DNA of 64,000 nucleotides from Corynebacterium genitalium ATCC 33030 (GTDB taxonomy: Bacteria > Actinomycetota > Actinomycetes > Mycobacteriales > Mycobacteriaceae): the NCBI RefSeq assembly GCF_000143825.1, contig NZ_CM000961.1:496001-560000 (forward strand), read 5' to 3'. The translations under genes were made by a program, and so were the position numbers. How positions within the stretch are numbered: position 1 is the stretch's first letter; every line of letters begins with the position of its first letter. The notes beneath the pieces are model-generated. The model was not told the DNA's origin and did no database searches. It saw nothing but the letters and a program-made list of their open reading frames with translations. Shown here piece after piece: positions 50,408 through 58,529 of this stretch.

Positions 50408-52089
50408 CTGGGCTCGCTGGGCTCAGCCCCAGCCGCATCTTCTGCCGCGCGTGAATTCCCGGCGCGGCGGTTGATGTACGGCTGGAGGCGCTTACCAATC
50501 CGGTCGCGCCAGTCCTGCACCCGCTCCTCATAGTGCCTGTCGTGGGGTTTCAGGCCGCGGTGGGTGACGTGGACGGTGGTGGAGCCGTCCTCTTCGCGGT
50601 CAAAGTCGAAGATGATGTCGGAGTCGCGCCAGTCCTCGTCCTCGCCATCCTCGTCGGTGGTTTCGGAGTGCCACACGAGGCGCTCGCCGTCATCGGCCTG
50701 CTCGACGGTGAAGTAACCGGTGCCGTCGTCGGACTCGATGGAGAAGGACTCGCCCTTTTCATCGGCATTGCCTTCGACAGAATCTTCGGTGTCCTCCCAC
50801 CACTGCTTCGGGTCCGACACCACGGTGTAGGCATCCTCCGGGGACACGTTGACGGTGAAGGATTCGGTGAAGTCCTTGATGGATTCGACACGGGTGCCGT
50901 CGGAGAATTCGTAGTCCGGCATGGCGGCTTCCGGGTCGTAGACGGCGACTTCATATCCTTCCTCGCGGAACTGGCGCAGCCCTTCTTTGACCAGGCGGCG
51001 GCCGGCCATGTTGAACGATGTCACATGGGTGAAGTCGAGGACGAGCTTGTCGCCGACCAGGTGGCGCTCCACCAGGTCGTGGAGGATCGTCTCGGCGGCG
51101 GTGAAGTTGATCATGCCCTGCAGCTCGACCACGTTGGTGTCACCCTGGCGGTGCACGGTGCGGATACCCGGCGCGGAGTAGTAATAAGAACCCATCATGT
51201 GCAGACCGAGGGTCTCCGACATGCGCTGGAAAATCTCTACACCGCGCACGGAGTTGCCTTCCTCGTTCAGCCGCGGGCTTAACGACGCCGCACCAAGCTG
51301 GCCCGGCAGCGTCCCGATCAACCCGCCCGACACACCGGACTTCGCGGGGATACCCACGCGGCTCATCCAGCGGCCCGAACCGTCGTACATGCCGGCAGAC
51401 GCCATGACGGCCTGTGTGAGCCGGCACGCCCGCGCAGAGAGCACCCTCTCCCCCGTCACCGGCTGCAATCCACCGTTGGCCAATGTCGCCGCCATGATAG
51501 CCAGGTCTTTCACGTTCACCATGATCGAGCACTGGCGGATGTAACTGGCCACGACTTCTTCCACGTCGCCCTTGATCATCCCGTACTCGCGGAGCATGTG
51601 CCCCAGGGCGAGGTTGCGGTCGGCGCTGGAGAGTTCGGCGCGGGCGAGGTTGTCGTCGAGAAGCAATTCGCGTCCCGCGAGCTTGCTGAATTCGCGCAAA
51701 ACAACCCCGTCACCGGCGACAAGCTCGTTGACCACGATCGCACCGGCGTTGATCAGCGGGTTGGCGGGACGGTGCGTGTCATCCAGCGACAGCTCATTGA
51801 ACGCCTCGCCCGACGGTTCCACGCCGACGTACTTATGGACCTCTTCCGGACCGACCATGTCCAGTGAAAGCGCGTACACGAACGGCTTCGAGATGGACTG
51901 GATGGAGAATTCATACTCGTCATCCCCCACCGAATACAGGTTGCCGCTGCGGGTGCACAGCGCGAGCGCGAGCTTGTCCGGGTCAGCGTCGCGCAACGTC
52001 TCGATGTAGTCGGCGTTGTTGCCCTCTTTGTTGTCGCGCACCTCGTCGAGGATCGCGTTCAAGTAGGTCGGGATGGGGGTCGCAGGCAT
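50404..52089 (-). CDS. glsA: Glutaminase fused to STAS and SRPBCC-like domains
   Basis: A 561-residue fusion. Residues about 1-300 are a beta-lactamase-fold glutaminase (FSIQSISKPF with the SxxK, PANPLINAGAIVV, and SGRWMSRVGIPAKSGVSGG). Residues about 310-400 form a STAS domain (LVLDFTHVTSFNMAGRRL). Residues about 402-535 look like an SRPBCC/AHSA1-type hydrophobic-pocket domain (ESFTVNVSPEDAYTVVSDPKQWW). It hydrolyses glutamine to glutamate; the extra domains may regulate it. ATG 52089 follows TACACT by 7 nt. Glutaminase-STAS fusions are known; the third domain is unusual. Confidence 0.85.
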   Translation of the reverse strand: MPATPIPTYLNAILDEVRDNKEGNNADYIETLRDADPDKLALALCTRSGNLYSVGDDEYEFSIQSISKPFVYALSLDMVGPEEVHKYVGVEPSGEAFNELSLDDTHRPANPLINAGAIVVNELVAGDGVVLREFSKLAGRELLLDDNLARAELSSADRNLALGHMLREYGMIKGDVEEVVASYIRQCSIMVNVKDLAIMAATLANGGLQPVTGERVLSARACRLTQAVMASAGMYDGSGRWMSRVGIPAKSGVSGGLIGTLPGQLGAASLSPRLNEEGNSVRGVEIFQRMSETLGLHMMGSYYYSAPGIRTVHRQGDTNVVELQGMINFTAAETILHDLVERHLVGDKLVLDFTHVTSFNMAGRRLVKEGLRQFREEGYEVAVYDPEAAMPDYEFSDGTRVESIKDFTESFTVNVSPEDAYTVVSDPKQWWEDTEDSVEGNADEKGESFSIESDDGTGYFTVEQADDGERLVWHSETTDEDGEDEDWRDSDIIFDFDREEDGSTTVHVTHRGLKPHDRHYEERVQDWRDRIGKRLQPYINRRAGNSRAAEDAAGAEPSEPS

Positions 52090-52151
52090 GCGGTCCAGTG
52101 TAACGCCCGAACCCACAAACACGTGAGGTTGTTTCCTCTAGGATACGACCC

Positions 52152-52295
52152 ATGAACGCAGAGCAGAATGCGCAGAAGTACGCCATCGTGACGGGTGCCG
52201 CATCCGGCATTGGCAAGGAAGTCGCTCGCCAACTTGCCGACGATGGATGGCACGTCGCCATCACCGACATCAACGCCGATGGACGCGAAAGGTGA
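52152..52295 (+). pseudogene. Truncated short-chain dehydrogenase (N-terminal fragment)
   Basis: ATG 52152 to TGA 52293 gives 47 residues, including YAIVTGAASGIGKEVARQLA and VAITDINADG: the first Rossmann half of an SDR with the TGxxxGIG motif, with nothing of the catalytic part. TAGGAT at 52139-52144 stands 7 nt before ATG, so its leaderless promoter is intact. The reading stops 14 bp before the aquaporin gene's stop, marking a recombination junction at the left edge of the copper island. Confidence 0.8.
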
Positions 52296-52309
52296 GCTTT
52301 CCGCCAGTC

Positions 52310-52957
52310 TTAGGCCTGCAGGTCGTGCTCGACGTCAGCCGGGCTGAGAACGCGGAACGCGAGCGCCGCCAAGGCTGCACCAACCAGCGGCGCGAGAATG
52401 TAGAGCCACACGTTGTCCCACGCGAAGTTGCCGTTGACGCACAGCCCAATTGCCACGGCCGGATTGAACCCGCCGCCGGAGATGGGGCCGACAGCGAAGG
52501 CACCGGTCATCACGGTGGCACCGATGGCCAGGCCAAAGAAGGAGTTACCGTCGGTCTCTTTGGAGGTGGCCACATTCAGCACGACCCACACGAGGATGAA
52601 GGTGAACACGGCCTCTACAACAAAGGCCGGCAGAGACTGGATCTGCGCAGCCTCGACCGGATCAGAGATGACGGCACGGGTCAGCAGGGCGCCAAGGATG
52701 CCGCCGACGATCTGAGCAGCCCAGTAGATGAGCATCTCGGTGGCGGTCATAGCACCGCGAATCCAGGCACCGAGGGAGACAGCCGGGTTCACGTGTCCAC
52801 CGGAGATGTGGCCGGTGGAGTACACCAGCACCATCAGTGCCATACCAATGGCTACGGGCGCGAAGTTGTCGGCAGCGGCGACAGCGGTGATGATGGTGAA
52901 GACGAACAGCAGGGTGGCCAGGGCCTCCGCGAGCGCCTTGCGTGCAATATCGTTCAT
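52310..52957 (-). CDS. Aquaporin / MIP-family channel
   Basis: A 215-residue membrane channel with six helices and two re-entrant NPA loops (GGHVNPAVSLG and GGGFNPAVAIG), with Ser/Gly neighbours as in AqpZ-type channels. It passes water and possibly small neutral solutes. The start at ATG 52957 gives a direct hydrophobic start after MNDIARKALAEAL; upstream codons are unsupported. It sits downstream of copB on the same strand but behind a terminator, so it is probably separately expressed. In the island it may be a passenger. Confidence 0.9.
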   Translation of the reverse strand: MNDIARKALAEALATLLFVFTIITAVAAADNFAPVAIGMALMVLVYSTGHISGGHVNPAVSLGAWIRGAMTATEMLIYWAAQIVGGILGALLTRAVISDPVEAAQIQSLPAFVVEAVFTFILVWVVLNVATSKETDGNSFFGLAIGATVMTGAFAVGPISGGGFNPAVAIGLCVNGNFAWDNVWLYILAPLVGAALAALAFRVLSPADVEHDLQA

Positions 52958-53042
52958 GGAGTTTGTCTTTCTTGCTCGGGACAGGCCCGGCGTTTGGCTA
53001 CGTGCCGGACACATGACGGAGCAAGCATATACAAAAGGAGAA

Positions 53043-53067
53043 ACCCGCTGTTAATTTAACAGCGGGT
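53043..53067 (-). terminator. Terminator after copB
   Basis: ACCCGCTGTTA and TAACAGCGGGT form a perfect 11-bp stem with a 3-nt loop. On the minus strand TTTCTCCTTTT follows. It ends the copRSZB transcript 13 bp beyond the copB stop. Confidence 0.9.
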
Positions 53068-53080
53068 CAACCTCGAAGGG

Positions 53081-55252
53081 TCAGCGACCGTTGGTCACGG
53101 GAGAGGCGGACCTGGCAGGGTCCTCCTGTCGATCGGTGGGGGCTAGGTGGGCCGGGTCCAGATCGATCCGGCGTAGCAGCTGGGCGTTGAGGGCCACCAC
53201 GATGGTCGAGGCAGACATCAAGATCGCGCCCACGGCCGGGGAGAGCACCACCCCGATGGGGGCGAGTACACCGGCGGCCAGCGGCACGGCGACGATGTTG
53301 TAGCCAGAGGCCCAGATGAGGTTCTGGATCATCTTGCGGTAGCTGGCCTGCGAGAGCTCAATCATCGACAACACCGCCCGAGGGTCATCACTGGCCAGGA
53401 CCACTCCGGCGGACTCCATCGCCACATCGGTGCCGGCCCCGATGGCGATACCGACCTCCGCGCGGGTCAGAGCGGGGGCGTCGTTGACACCGTCACCGAC
53501 CATCGCCACAGTCAGGCCACGCTCCTGTAACTGGGTGACCTTGGTGTCCTTGTCCTGGGGCAGGACCTCGGCGAAGACCTCATCGATCCCCAGGTCCTGG
53601 CCAACCGCCTGGGCCACCTGCTGCGCGTCACCGGTGATCATCGCGACCTTGACCCCGCGGTCCTGCAGGGCCTTTACCGCCGCGCGGGATTCGGGGCGGA
53701 CCGTATCCTCGACGGCCAGGGCACCGATGATCTGTCCGTCCTGGACCACGTGGAGGACTCCGGCCCCGCGTTGAGTCCACTCCCCAGTCTGCTCTTCGAG
53801 CACACCGGGGTTGGTCAGGTTGAATTCGCGGAGCATGTTCGGCCCGCCGACGAGGATCTCGGAGCCATCAACGGTGGCGCGCACGCCCCGGCCGGAGGCC
53901 GCGGTAAAACCGGTGCCGCGCAGCACCATTCGTGAGGCCTCGGGGTGCTCACTCGCGGCGGTAACAATGGCGCGTGCGACGGGGTGCTCGCTGTCAGCCT
54001 CGGCCGCCGCCGCAATAGCCAGCAGCTCGCCCTCGGTGATGCCCTCGACAGCTGCGACACCGGTGACCGCGTGCGCACCCTCGGTCAGGGTGCCGGTCTT
54101 GTCGAACAGGACCACATCGACGGTGCGCATCCGCTCCAGTGCCATCCGATCCTTAATCAACACCCCGGACTTGGCCGCCCGCTCGGTGGAGATCGCAATC
54201 ACCAACGGAATCGCCAATCCCAGGGCATGCGGACAAGCGATGACCAACACCGTGACGGTGCGGACCACCGCGTCACCGGGGCTGCCGATGATCGTCCAGA
54301 CAATCGCAGTGATAGTGGCCGAAATCAGGGCGAACCAAAACAGGAGGGCCGCGGCCCGGTCCGCCAAGGCCTGAGCCTGCGAGGAGGAGGACTGGGCATC
54401 AGCGACCATGTTTTGGATGCCGGCCAGAGCGGTGTCTCCACCGGTGGCCTCCACCCGGACACGCACAGTGTTGTCGGTGGCCACGGTCCCGGCGACCACC
54501 TTCGCGCCGGTCTCGTGGAAGACAGGTCGGGATTCACCGGTGATCATCGCCTCGTCGAATTCTGCCGCTCCGTCGATGATCGTGCCATCCGCCGGTACCC
54601 GGGCCCCGGCCCTCACCAGCACCACGTCATCGACGCTGAGCTCCGAAATGGCCACGGTGTGGGCCTGCCCGTCGACAATTTTCTCGGCCTCGTCGGGCAG
54701 CAGCGCCGCCAGGGCGTCGAGAGCGGAAGAGGCAGAACCCAGGGCGCGCATCTCCAACCAGTGGCCCAGCAGCATGATGGTCACCAGCAGGGCCAGTTCC
54801 CACCAGAAGTCCAGGTCAAACCCGCCCACACCCAGGGTGGTCACCCAGGAGGCGACAAACGCCACCGTGATCGCCATCGCGATCAGCAGCATCATCCCGG
54901 GTTGGCGGGATTTCAGTTCTTTCCATCCGCCCTTGAGGAAAGGGCTGCCACCGTAGACAAAAATGACGGTGCCGAGTACCGGGGGAATCCAGGATGAGCC
55001 CGGGAATTCGGGGAGGTCGTAGCCGAGCAGGTCAGCGACCATTGGGCTGAAGATCACGATCGGGACCGACAGGAGCAACGACCACCAAAAACGCTGCCTG
55101 AACATCGCCGTGCTGTGGCCAGCGTGCTCGCCGTGGTTGTGGACCTGGTGATCCTCATGTCCCGAATGGTCGGTGTGGTTGGCGTGCTCGGTGTGATTCA
55201 TCTCCGGGGAGTGGGGACTGCTGCTGTGGTTACCGTGGTGTGGGCTGGTCAT
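53081..55252 (-). CDS. copB: Copper-exporting P1B-type ATPase CopB
   Basis: A 723-residue heavy-metal ATPase. The N terminus holds about 14 histidines in the first 46 residues instead of a CxxC domain. CPH in ACPHALGLAIP (about 341) marks the P1B-3 (CopB) subclass; TGES, DKTGT and GDGVNDAP are the phosphorylation and ATP motifs. It pumps copper out of the cytoplasm. Order and size match C. glutamicum copB. ATG 55252 follows GAAGGAATCTTT. A terminator follows the stop. It is downstream of copZ by 58 bp in the CopRS operon. Confidence 0.93.
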   Translation of the reverse strand: MTSPHHGNHSSSPHSPEMNHTEHANHTDHSGHEDHQVHNHGEHAGHSTAMFRQRFWWSLLLSVPIVIFSPMVADLLGYDLPEFPGSSWIPPVLGTVIFVYGGSPFLKGGWKELKSRQPGMMLLIAMAITVAFVASWVTTLGVGGFDLDFWWELALLVTIMLLGHWLEMRALGSASSALDALAALLPDEAEKIVDGQAHTVAISELSVDDVVLVRAGARVPADGTIIDGAAEFDEAMITGESRPVFHETGAKVVAGTVATDNTVRVRVEATGGDTALAGIQNMVADAQSSSSQAQALADRAAALLFWFALISATITAIVWTIIGSPGDAVVRTVTVLVIACPHALGLAIPLVIAISTERAAKSGVLIKDRMALERMRTVDVVLFDKTGTLTEGAHAVTGVAAVEGITEGELLAIAAAAEADSEHPVARAIVTAASEHPEASRMVLRGTGFTAASGRGVRATVDGSEILVGGPNMLREFNLTNPGVLEEQTGEWTQRGAGVLHVVQDGQIIGALAVEDTVRPESRAAVKALQDRGVKVAMITGDAQQVAQAVGQDLGIDEVFAEVLPQDKDTKVTQLQERGLTVAMVGDGVNDAPALTRAEVGIAIGAGTDVAMESAGVVLASDDPRAVLSMIELSQASYRKMIQNLIWASGYNIVAVPLAAGVLAPIGVVLSPAVGAILMSASTIVVALNAQLLRRIDLDPAHLAPTDRQEDPARSASPVTNGR

Positions 55253-55310
55253 AAAGATTCCTTCCTCCCCACCCCTTAATCCGGGGGGGGTGGGTGTCGT
55301 GGTGGGGCAT

Positions 55311-55577
55311 TCAGAAAGCGGCGTAACCGACTTCTTCGTTGGCCTGGCGCGCCTCCTCCGCGGAAACGGCTCCGGTGACGGTGACCGTACAGCCGCCCCC
55401 GGCGGCAAGATCTACCTGGACGTCGTCAACGAGCGGCAGGGCCTGGACCGCCTCAGTCACCCGCCCGGCGCAGTGCCCGCAGGTCAGGCCTTCCATCTGG
55501 TAGGAGGCCACCGGCAGCAGGTGAGGAGTCGGCGTGGTTATCGGGTTGGTGGGGTCGGATGAGCTTTCACTCTTCAT
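55311..55577 (-). CDS. copZ: CopZ-like copper chaperone (HMA domain)
   Basis: An 88-residue protein with a single HMA fold. YQMEGLTCGHCAGRV gives the metal-binding CxxC (Cys33, Cys36) and VTVTGAVSAEEARQANEEVGY completes the ferredoxin-like fold. A 20-residue N-terminal extension precedes it. It carries Cu(I) to CopB or a regulator. Its ATG overlaps the copS stop (ATGA), so translation is coupled. A CsoR-operator-like palindrome lies 3 bp upstream, within the end of copS. Confidence 0.9.
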   Translation of the reverse strand: MKSESSSDPTNPITTPTPHLLPVASYQMEGLTCGHCAGRVTEAVQALPLVDDVQVDLAAGGGCTVTVTGAVSAEEARQANEEVGYAAF

Positions 55578-56770
55578 GGTATACCCCCAGGGGTACCCGC
55601 CAAGGGGTAGTGAGAGTCGTGATCGTCGCCGGGGTGAGTGGTGGTCATCGCAGGTGGTTCCTTCACAGGAGAGGACAACGGGAGGCGGAGGGTGAACACC
55701 GATCCGTGACCGGCTCCGGGTGAGGCGGCGGTTAAGGTGCCGCCGTGAGCTTCGATCAGAGCACGGGAGATGGTCAGACCGATGCCGGCCCCACCCTTGT
55801 CCCGGCTCCGGGCAGTATCACCCCGGTAGAAGCGTTCGAAGATGTGCTCGAGCTGGTCGGGCGGGATGCCGTCGCCGGTGTCGGTGATATCAATGAGCGC
55901 GGCGGAAGCCCCCTGTTGGCGGACGGTGACCTGGACCCGTCCACCGGTTGGGGTGTGCCGCAGGGCGTTGGACAGCAGGTTGCCCATCACCTGGCCGAAG
56001 CGTTGCCGGTCCACCATTACCCGGGCGGTGTCGTGGCCAGCCTCGATGTGTAGACCGACGCCCTTGTCGGCGTAGGCTTCCCCCGCGGCGGCGGCCGCGA
56101 CGTGGAGCAGTTCATCGAGCCCCTCCTCGGCCAAGTCTAGGTCAATGCGGTCTTCCTGGGCCCGGGACACATCGTCGATATCCTCGATCAGCCGGGTCAG
56201 ACGGGTGAGTTGGTCGGACATGATCTGGTGAGTAGACAGGTTCCAGTCCACGACACCGTCCTGGAGGCCATCGAGGTAGACCGCGAGCACAGACAGAGGG
56301 GTGCCCATTTCGTGGGCCAGGTCCGAGAGCATTTGGCGGCGGACCTGTTCGGTGTGTTCCATCCGATTAGCCATGGTGTTGAAGGCTTGTGCCAGCGTGC
56401 TCACCTCCGGGCCGGCGTTCCCCGCGGGGACGCGTACCCGGTAGTTGCCACCGGCGACGGAGGCGGCCGCGCGCGTCAGGCCCTGCAGGGGGGTGCGCAG
56501 TCGACGAGACAACCACAGGCTGGCCAGTAGGGTACTGAACAAGGCGGTGGGCAGGGCTACGGCCAGGGTGATCAGGTTGGCGTCCCGGTAGGCTTGCTCG
56601 GCGTGGAACAGCTCCAGCGAGGGATCCTCCCGGCCGGTCATCAGCATATGATCATGGAACAGGGTCGGGCCTACGATTGTGGCCACGGCCGCGGCCACCA
56701 GCAGGCTGATCACCACGACCACCACCTGGGCGGCCAGGAAGCGGAAGGTCAGGCCGGGTCCGTGCTTCAT
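55574..56770 (-). CDS. copS: Copper-sensing histidine kinase CopS
   Basis: A 398-residue membrane kinase. TM1 (about 10-33) and TM2 (about 66-88) flank a short periplasmic loop rich in His and Met (FHDHMLMTGREDPSLELFHAEQ), a plausible copper site. HAMP follows, then phospho-acceptor His153 in SDLAHEMGTPLSVL and the ATPase with NLLSNALRHTPTGG and GGAGIGLTISRAL. It phosphorylates CopR when external copper rises. Overlaps with copR (56767-56770) and copZ (55574-55577) are both 4 bp, so the genes form one operon. Confidence 0.93.
   Translation of the reverse strand: MKHGPGLTFRFLAAQVVVVVISLLVAAAVATIVGPTLFHDHMLMTGREDPSLELFHAEQAYRDANLITLAVALPTALFSTLLASLWLSRRLRTPLQGLTRAAASVAGGNYRVRVPAGNAGPEVSTLAQAFNTMANRMEHTEQVRRQMLSDLAHEMGTPLSVLAVYLDGLQDGVVDWNLSTHQIMSDQLTRLTRLIEDIDDVSRAQEDRIDLDLAEEGLDELLHVAAAAAGEAYADKGVGLHIEAGHDTARVMVDRQRFGQVMGNLLSNALRHTPTGGRVQVTVRQQGASAALIDITDTGDGIPPDQLEHIFERFYRGDTARSRDKGGAGIGLTISRALIEAHGGTLTAASPGAGHGSVFTLRLPLSSPVKEPPAMTTTHPGDDHDSHYPLAGTPGGIP
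55580..55597. promoter_or_regulatory. CsoR-operator-like palindrome
   Basis: ATACCCCCAGGGGTAC (55581-55596) matches the AT-flanked C-tract/G-tract palindrome that CsoR-family repressors bind. It is inside the last codons of copS and 3 bp before copZ, so it might control an internal copZ-copB promoter. No csoR gene is in the window. Confidence 0.4.
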
Positions 56771-57489
56771 GGTTGCCCCACCCGGTAGCCCACTCCACGC
56801 ACGGTTTCGATGAAGCCCCGCCCCCGGGTATCGGTGCCGAGCTTGCGGCGCAGGTTGCCGATGTGGACATCGACGATGCGCTCATCCCCCACCCAGGTGG
56901 TATCCCAAACCTCGGTGACCAGGTCGTGGCGGGTGAGCACCTGGCCTGGGCGCAGGGCCAGGGTGACCAGCAGCTCGAACTCCGTGCGGGTGAGATCCAC
57001 GACCACCTCCCCCACCTGCACCTTGTGGGCGGCGGGGTCAATGGTGAGCTCACCGACGGTCAACGGGGTGGTAACCTGCGGCGGGATGGTGCTGGTGCGG
57101 GGGCGGCGTAGCACCGCATGCACCCGGGTCACCAGTTCCCGGATGCCGAAGGGTTTAGTGATGTAGTCATCGGCCCCCAGGGTCAAACCGGTGATCTTGT
57201 CGTCCTCGGTGCCGCGGGCGGTGAGCATGAGGATGTAGCAGTCCGAGAAGGTGCGGATCCGTCCGCAGACCTCTAGACCGTCGAGTTCGGGCAGACCCAG
57301 ATCCAACACCACGACATCGGGGGAAAAGCGACGGGCCTCGTCCACGGCCTGAGTTCCCGTGTAGGCCTGACGGGTGTCGAAGCCGGCCCGGATGAGGTAG
57401 GAGGCCACCATCTGGGCCAGGGGTTGTTCATCGTCGACCACCAGCACCCGCCCCGGGAGCGTGGCGATGGTCAGCGCGCGGTCATCCAT
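56767..57489 (-). CDS. copR: Copper-response regulator CopR (OmpR family)
   Basis: A 240-residue OmpR/PhoB-type regulator. Receiver: Asp pair VVDDEQ (18-22), phospho-acceptor Asp63 in VVLDLGLPELDG, and Lys in ITKPFG. The winged-helix C terminus (LTRTEFELLVTLALRPGQVLTR, VDVHIGNLRRKLG) is complete. It activates the cop genes on copper excess in the C. glutamicum model. ATG 57489 is chosen because CATACT is 7 nt upstream and the next ATG (57546) lies inside the CopR box. It is divergent from cueP-copO. Confidence 0.92.
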   Translation of the reverse strand: MDDRALTIATLPGRVLVVDDEQPLAQMVASYLIRAGFDTRQAYTGTQAVDEARRFSPDVVVLDLGLPELDGLEVCGRIRTFSDCYILMLTARGTEDDKITGLTLGADDYITKPFGIRELVTRVHAVLRRPRTSTIPPQVTTPLTVGELTIDPAAHKVQVGEVVVDLTRTEFELLVTLALRPGQVLTRHDLVTEVWDTTWVGDERIVDVHIGNLRRKLGTDTRGRGFIETVRGVGYRVGQP

Positions 57490-57536
57490 AGGATCCAGTA
57501 TGGTCCCGGCCCATCCTCGCTCGGTACTCACCGAGG

Positions 57537-57556
57537 GCATCTTCATTAAATCTTCA
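57537..57556 (-). promoter_or_regulatory. CopR-binding box
   Basis: The minus strand reads TGAAGATTT-AA-TGAAGATGC: a tandem 9-mer with a 2-bp spacer. The C. glutamicum CopR site, as I recall it, is TGAAGATTT-nn-TGAAGATTT; the second half here differs at two bases. It is 47 bp upstream of the copR start. Confidence 0.7.
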
Positions 57557-57882
57557 AAAACAACCCCTGGATCGCTCTCGTTTCTGTGTCCCCTCACAAA
57601 CCAAAGGTGTTGCCTTCACCGGTGGGGGGGAGCAGGTGCTACCAGGGGTTGGGCGCCCCGCGCCAGATACCGGGGGCGGGGTAGCAGGACAGCAACCCGT
57701 GGTGGGGCGGGCCAGTTCAGGAGTGACCCAGCCCACCGATCGCGCCCCCTTTTCACCGCATTTCAAGGCTGCGAGCAGGGTTTTTGTTTTCCGGCCGGCC
57801 GGCGGACGTGCTAGAGAAAGATGAAGCACCGACGCATAAGCGGTGCCCTATCACGGTCTTACCACGACCCAAGGAGATTGAC
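57557..57882. other. copR-cueP intergenic region
   Basis: About 325 bp between the CopR box and cueP, with no gene. It holds a G-rich stretch (57619-57632, with seven or more G in a row) and a CCGGCC repeat (57791-57802). Near 57850-57870 it has AT-rich patches that could hold the cueP promoter, but no clear -35/-10 pair is seen. Whether the single CopR box serves both directions is open. Confidence 0.5.
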
Positions 57883-58458
57883 GTGAAACGAGCAGCGATC
57901 GCAGCCGCCGCCCTCGCCCTGACCCTCACCGGGTGCTCGGCCGCCGACCCGGAGCCCGCCGTTACCGCGGAGGCGACCCAGGATAAGTTCTTGACCGCCC
58001 ACGGTCTGGCCGCCATGGACGCAACCGAGATCATCGACCACCTCGACCAGGAGGCGGTTGCCGACCGCCCCACCGACCTGATCGCCTCGGTTCGCCCCAA
58101 TGAGCTGGTGCTCTCGGATGAGAACCAGGAGGTGGCCCTCGACCTGCCCCAGGACCTGACCTACGTTTCGATTGCCCCCTACGTGACCCAGACCCATGAC
58201 TGCTTTTACCACAGTCTGACCACCTGCCTGGGTGAACTGCGCAATGCGCCCGTCCAGGTCACGGTCACCGATGAGACCACCGGGGAGGTCCTGATCGACG
58301 AGCAAACCACCACGTTCGACAACGGGTTTGTCGGCTTCTGGCTCCCGCGTGAGGCCACCGGAACGATTGAGGTCACCCACCAGGGACGTACCGGTGTCAC
58401 TGAGTTCTCCACCACCGCTGATGGTGCCACGTGTGTCACGGACCTGCCCCTGACGTGA
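57883..58458 (+). CDS. cueP: CueP-family copper-binding lipoprotein
   Basis: A 191-residue lipoprotein. The signal peptide ends in the lipobox LTGC (Cys18). THDCFYHSLTTCLGEL (Cys107, His110, Cys115) is the conserved CueP copper motif, and a third Cys is near the C terminus (about 184), completing the set known from Salmonella and Corynebacterium CueP. It binds periplasmic copper and may help redox cycling or delivery to enzymes. GTG 57883 follows AAGGAGATTGAC. copO follows after 71 bp. Confidence 0.9.
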   Translation: MKRAAIAAAALALTLTGCSAADPEPAVTAEATQDKFLTAHGLAAMDATEIIDHLDQEAVADRPTDLIASVRPNELVLSDENQEVALDLPQDLTYVSIAPYVTQTHDCFYHSLTTCLGELRNAPVQVTVTDETTGEVLIDEQTTTFDNGFVGFWLPREATGTIEVTHQGRTGVTEFSTTADGATCVTDLPLT

Positions 58459-58529
58459 TGGCTCAGCAGGGTCCTCACCTGCGCCTGTCTCCCGTGTCAC
58501 TGAAATCTTGCACCAAGGACGATTAAATC

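Noticed and set aside
57489..57546. Alternative copR start at ATG 57546
   Set aside because: That ATG lies within the CopR box; the 57489 start begins shortly before the receiver domain and has a -10 box 7 nt upstream.
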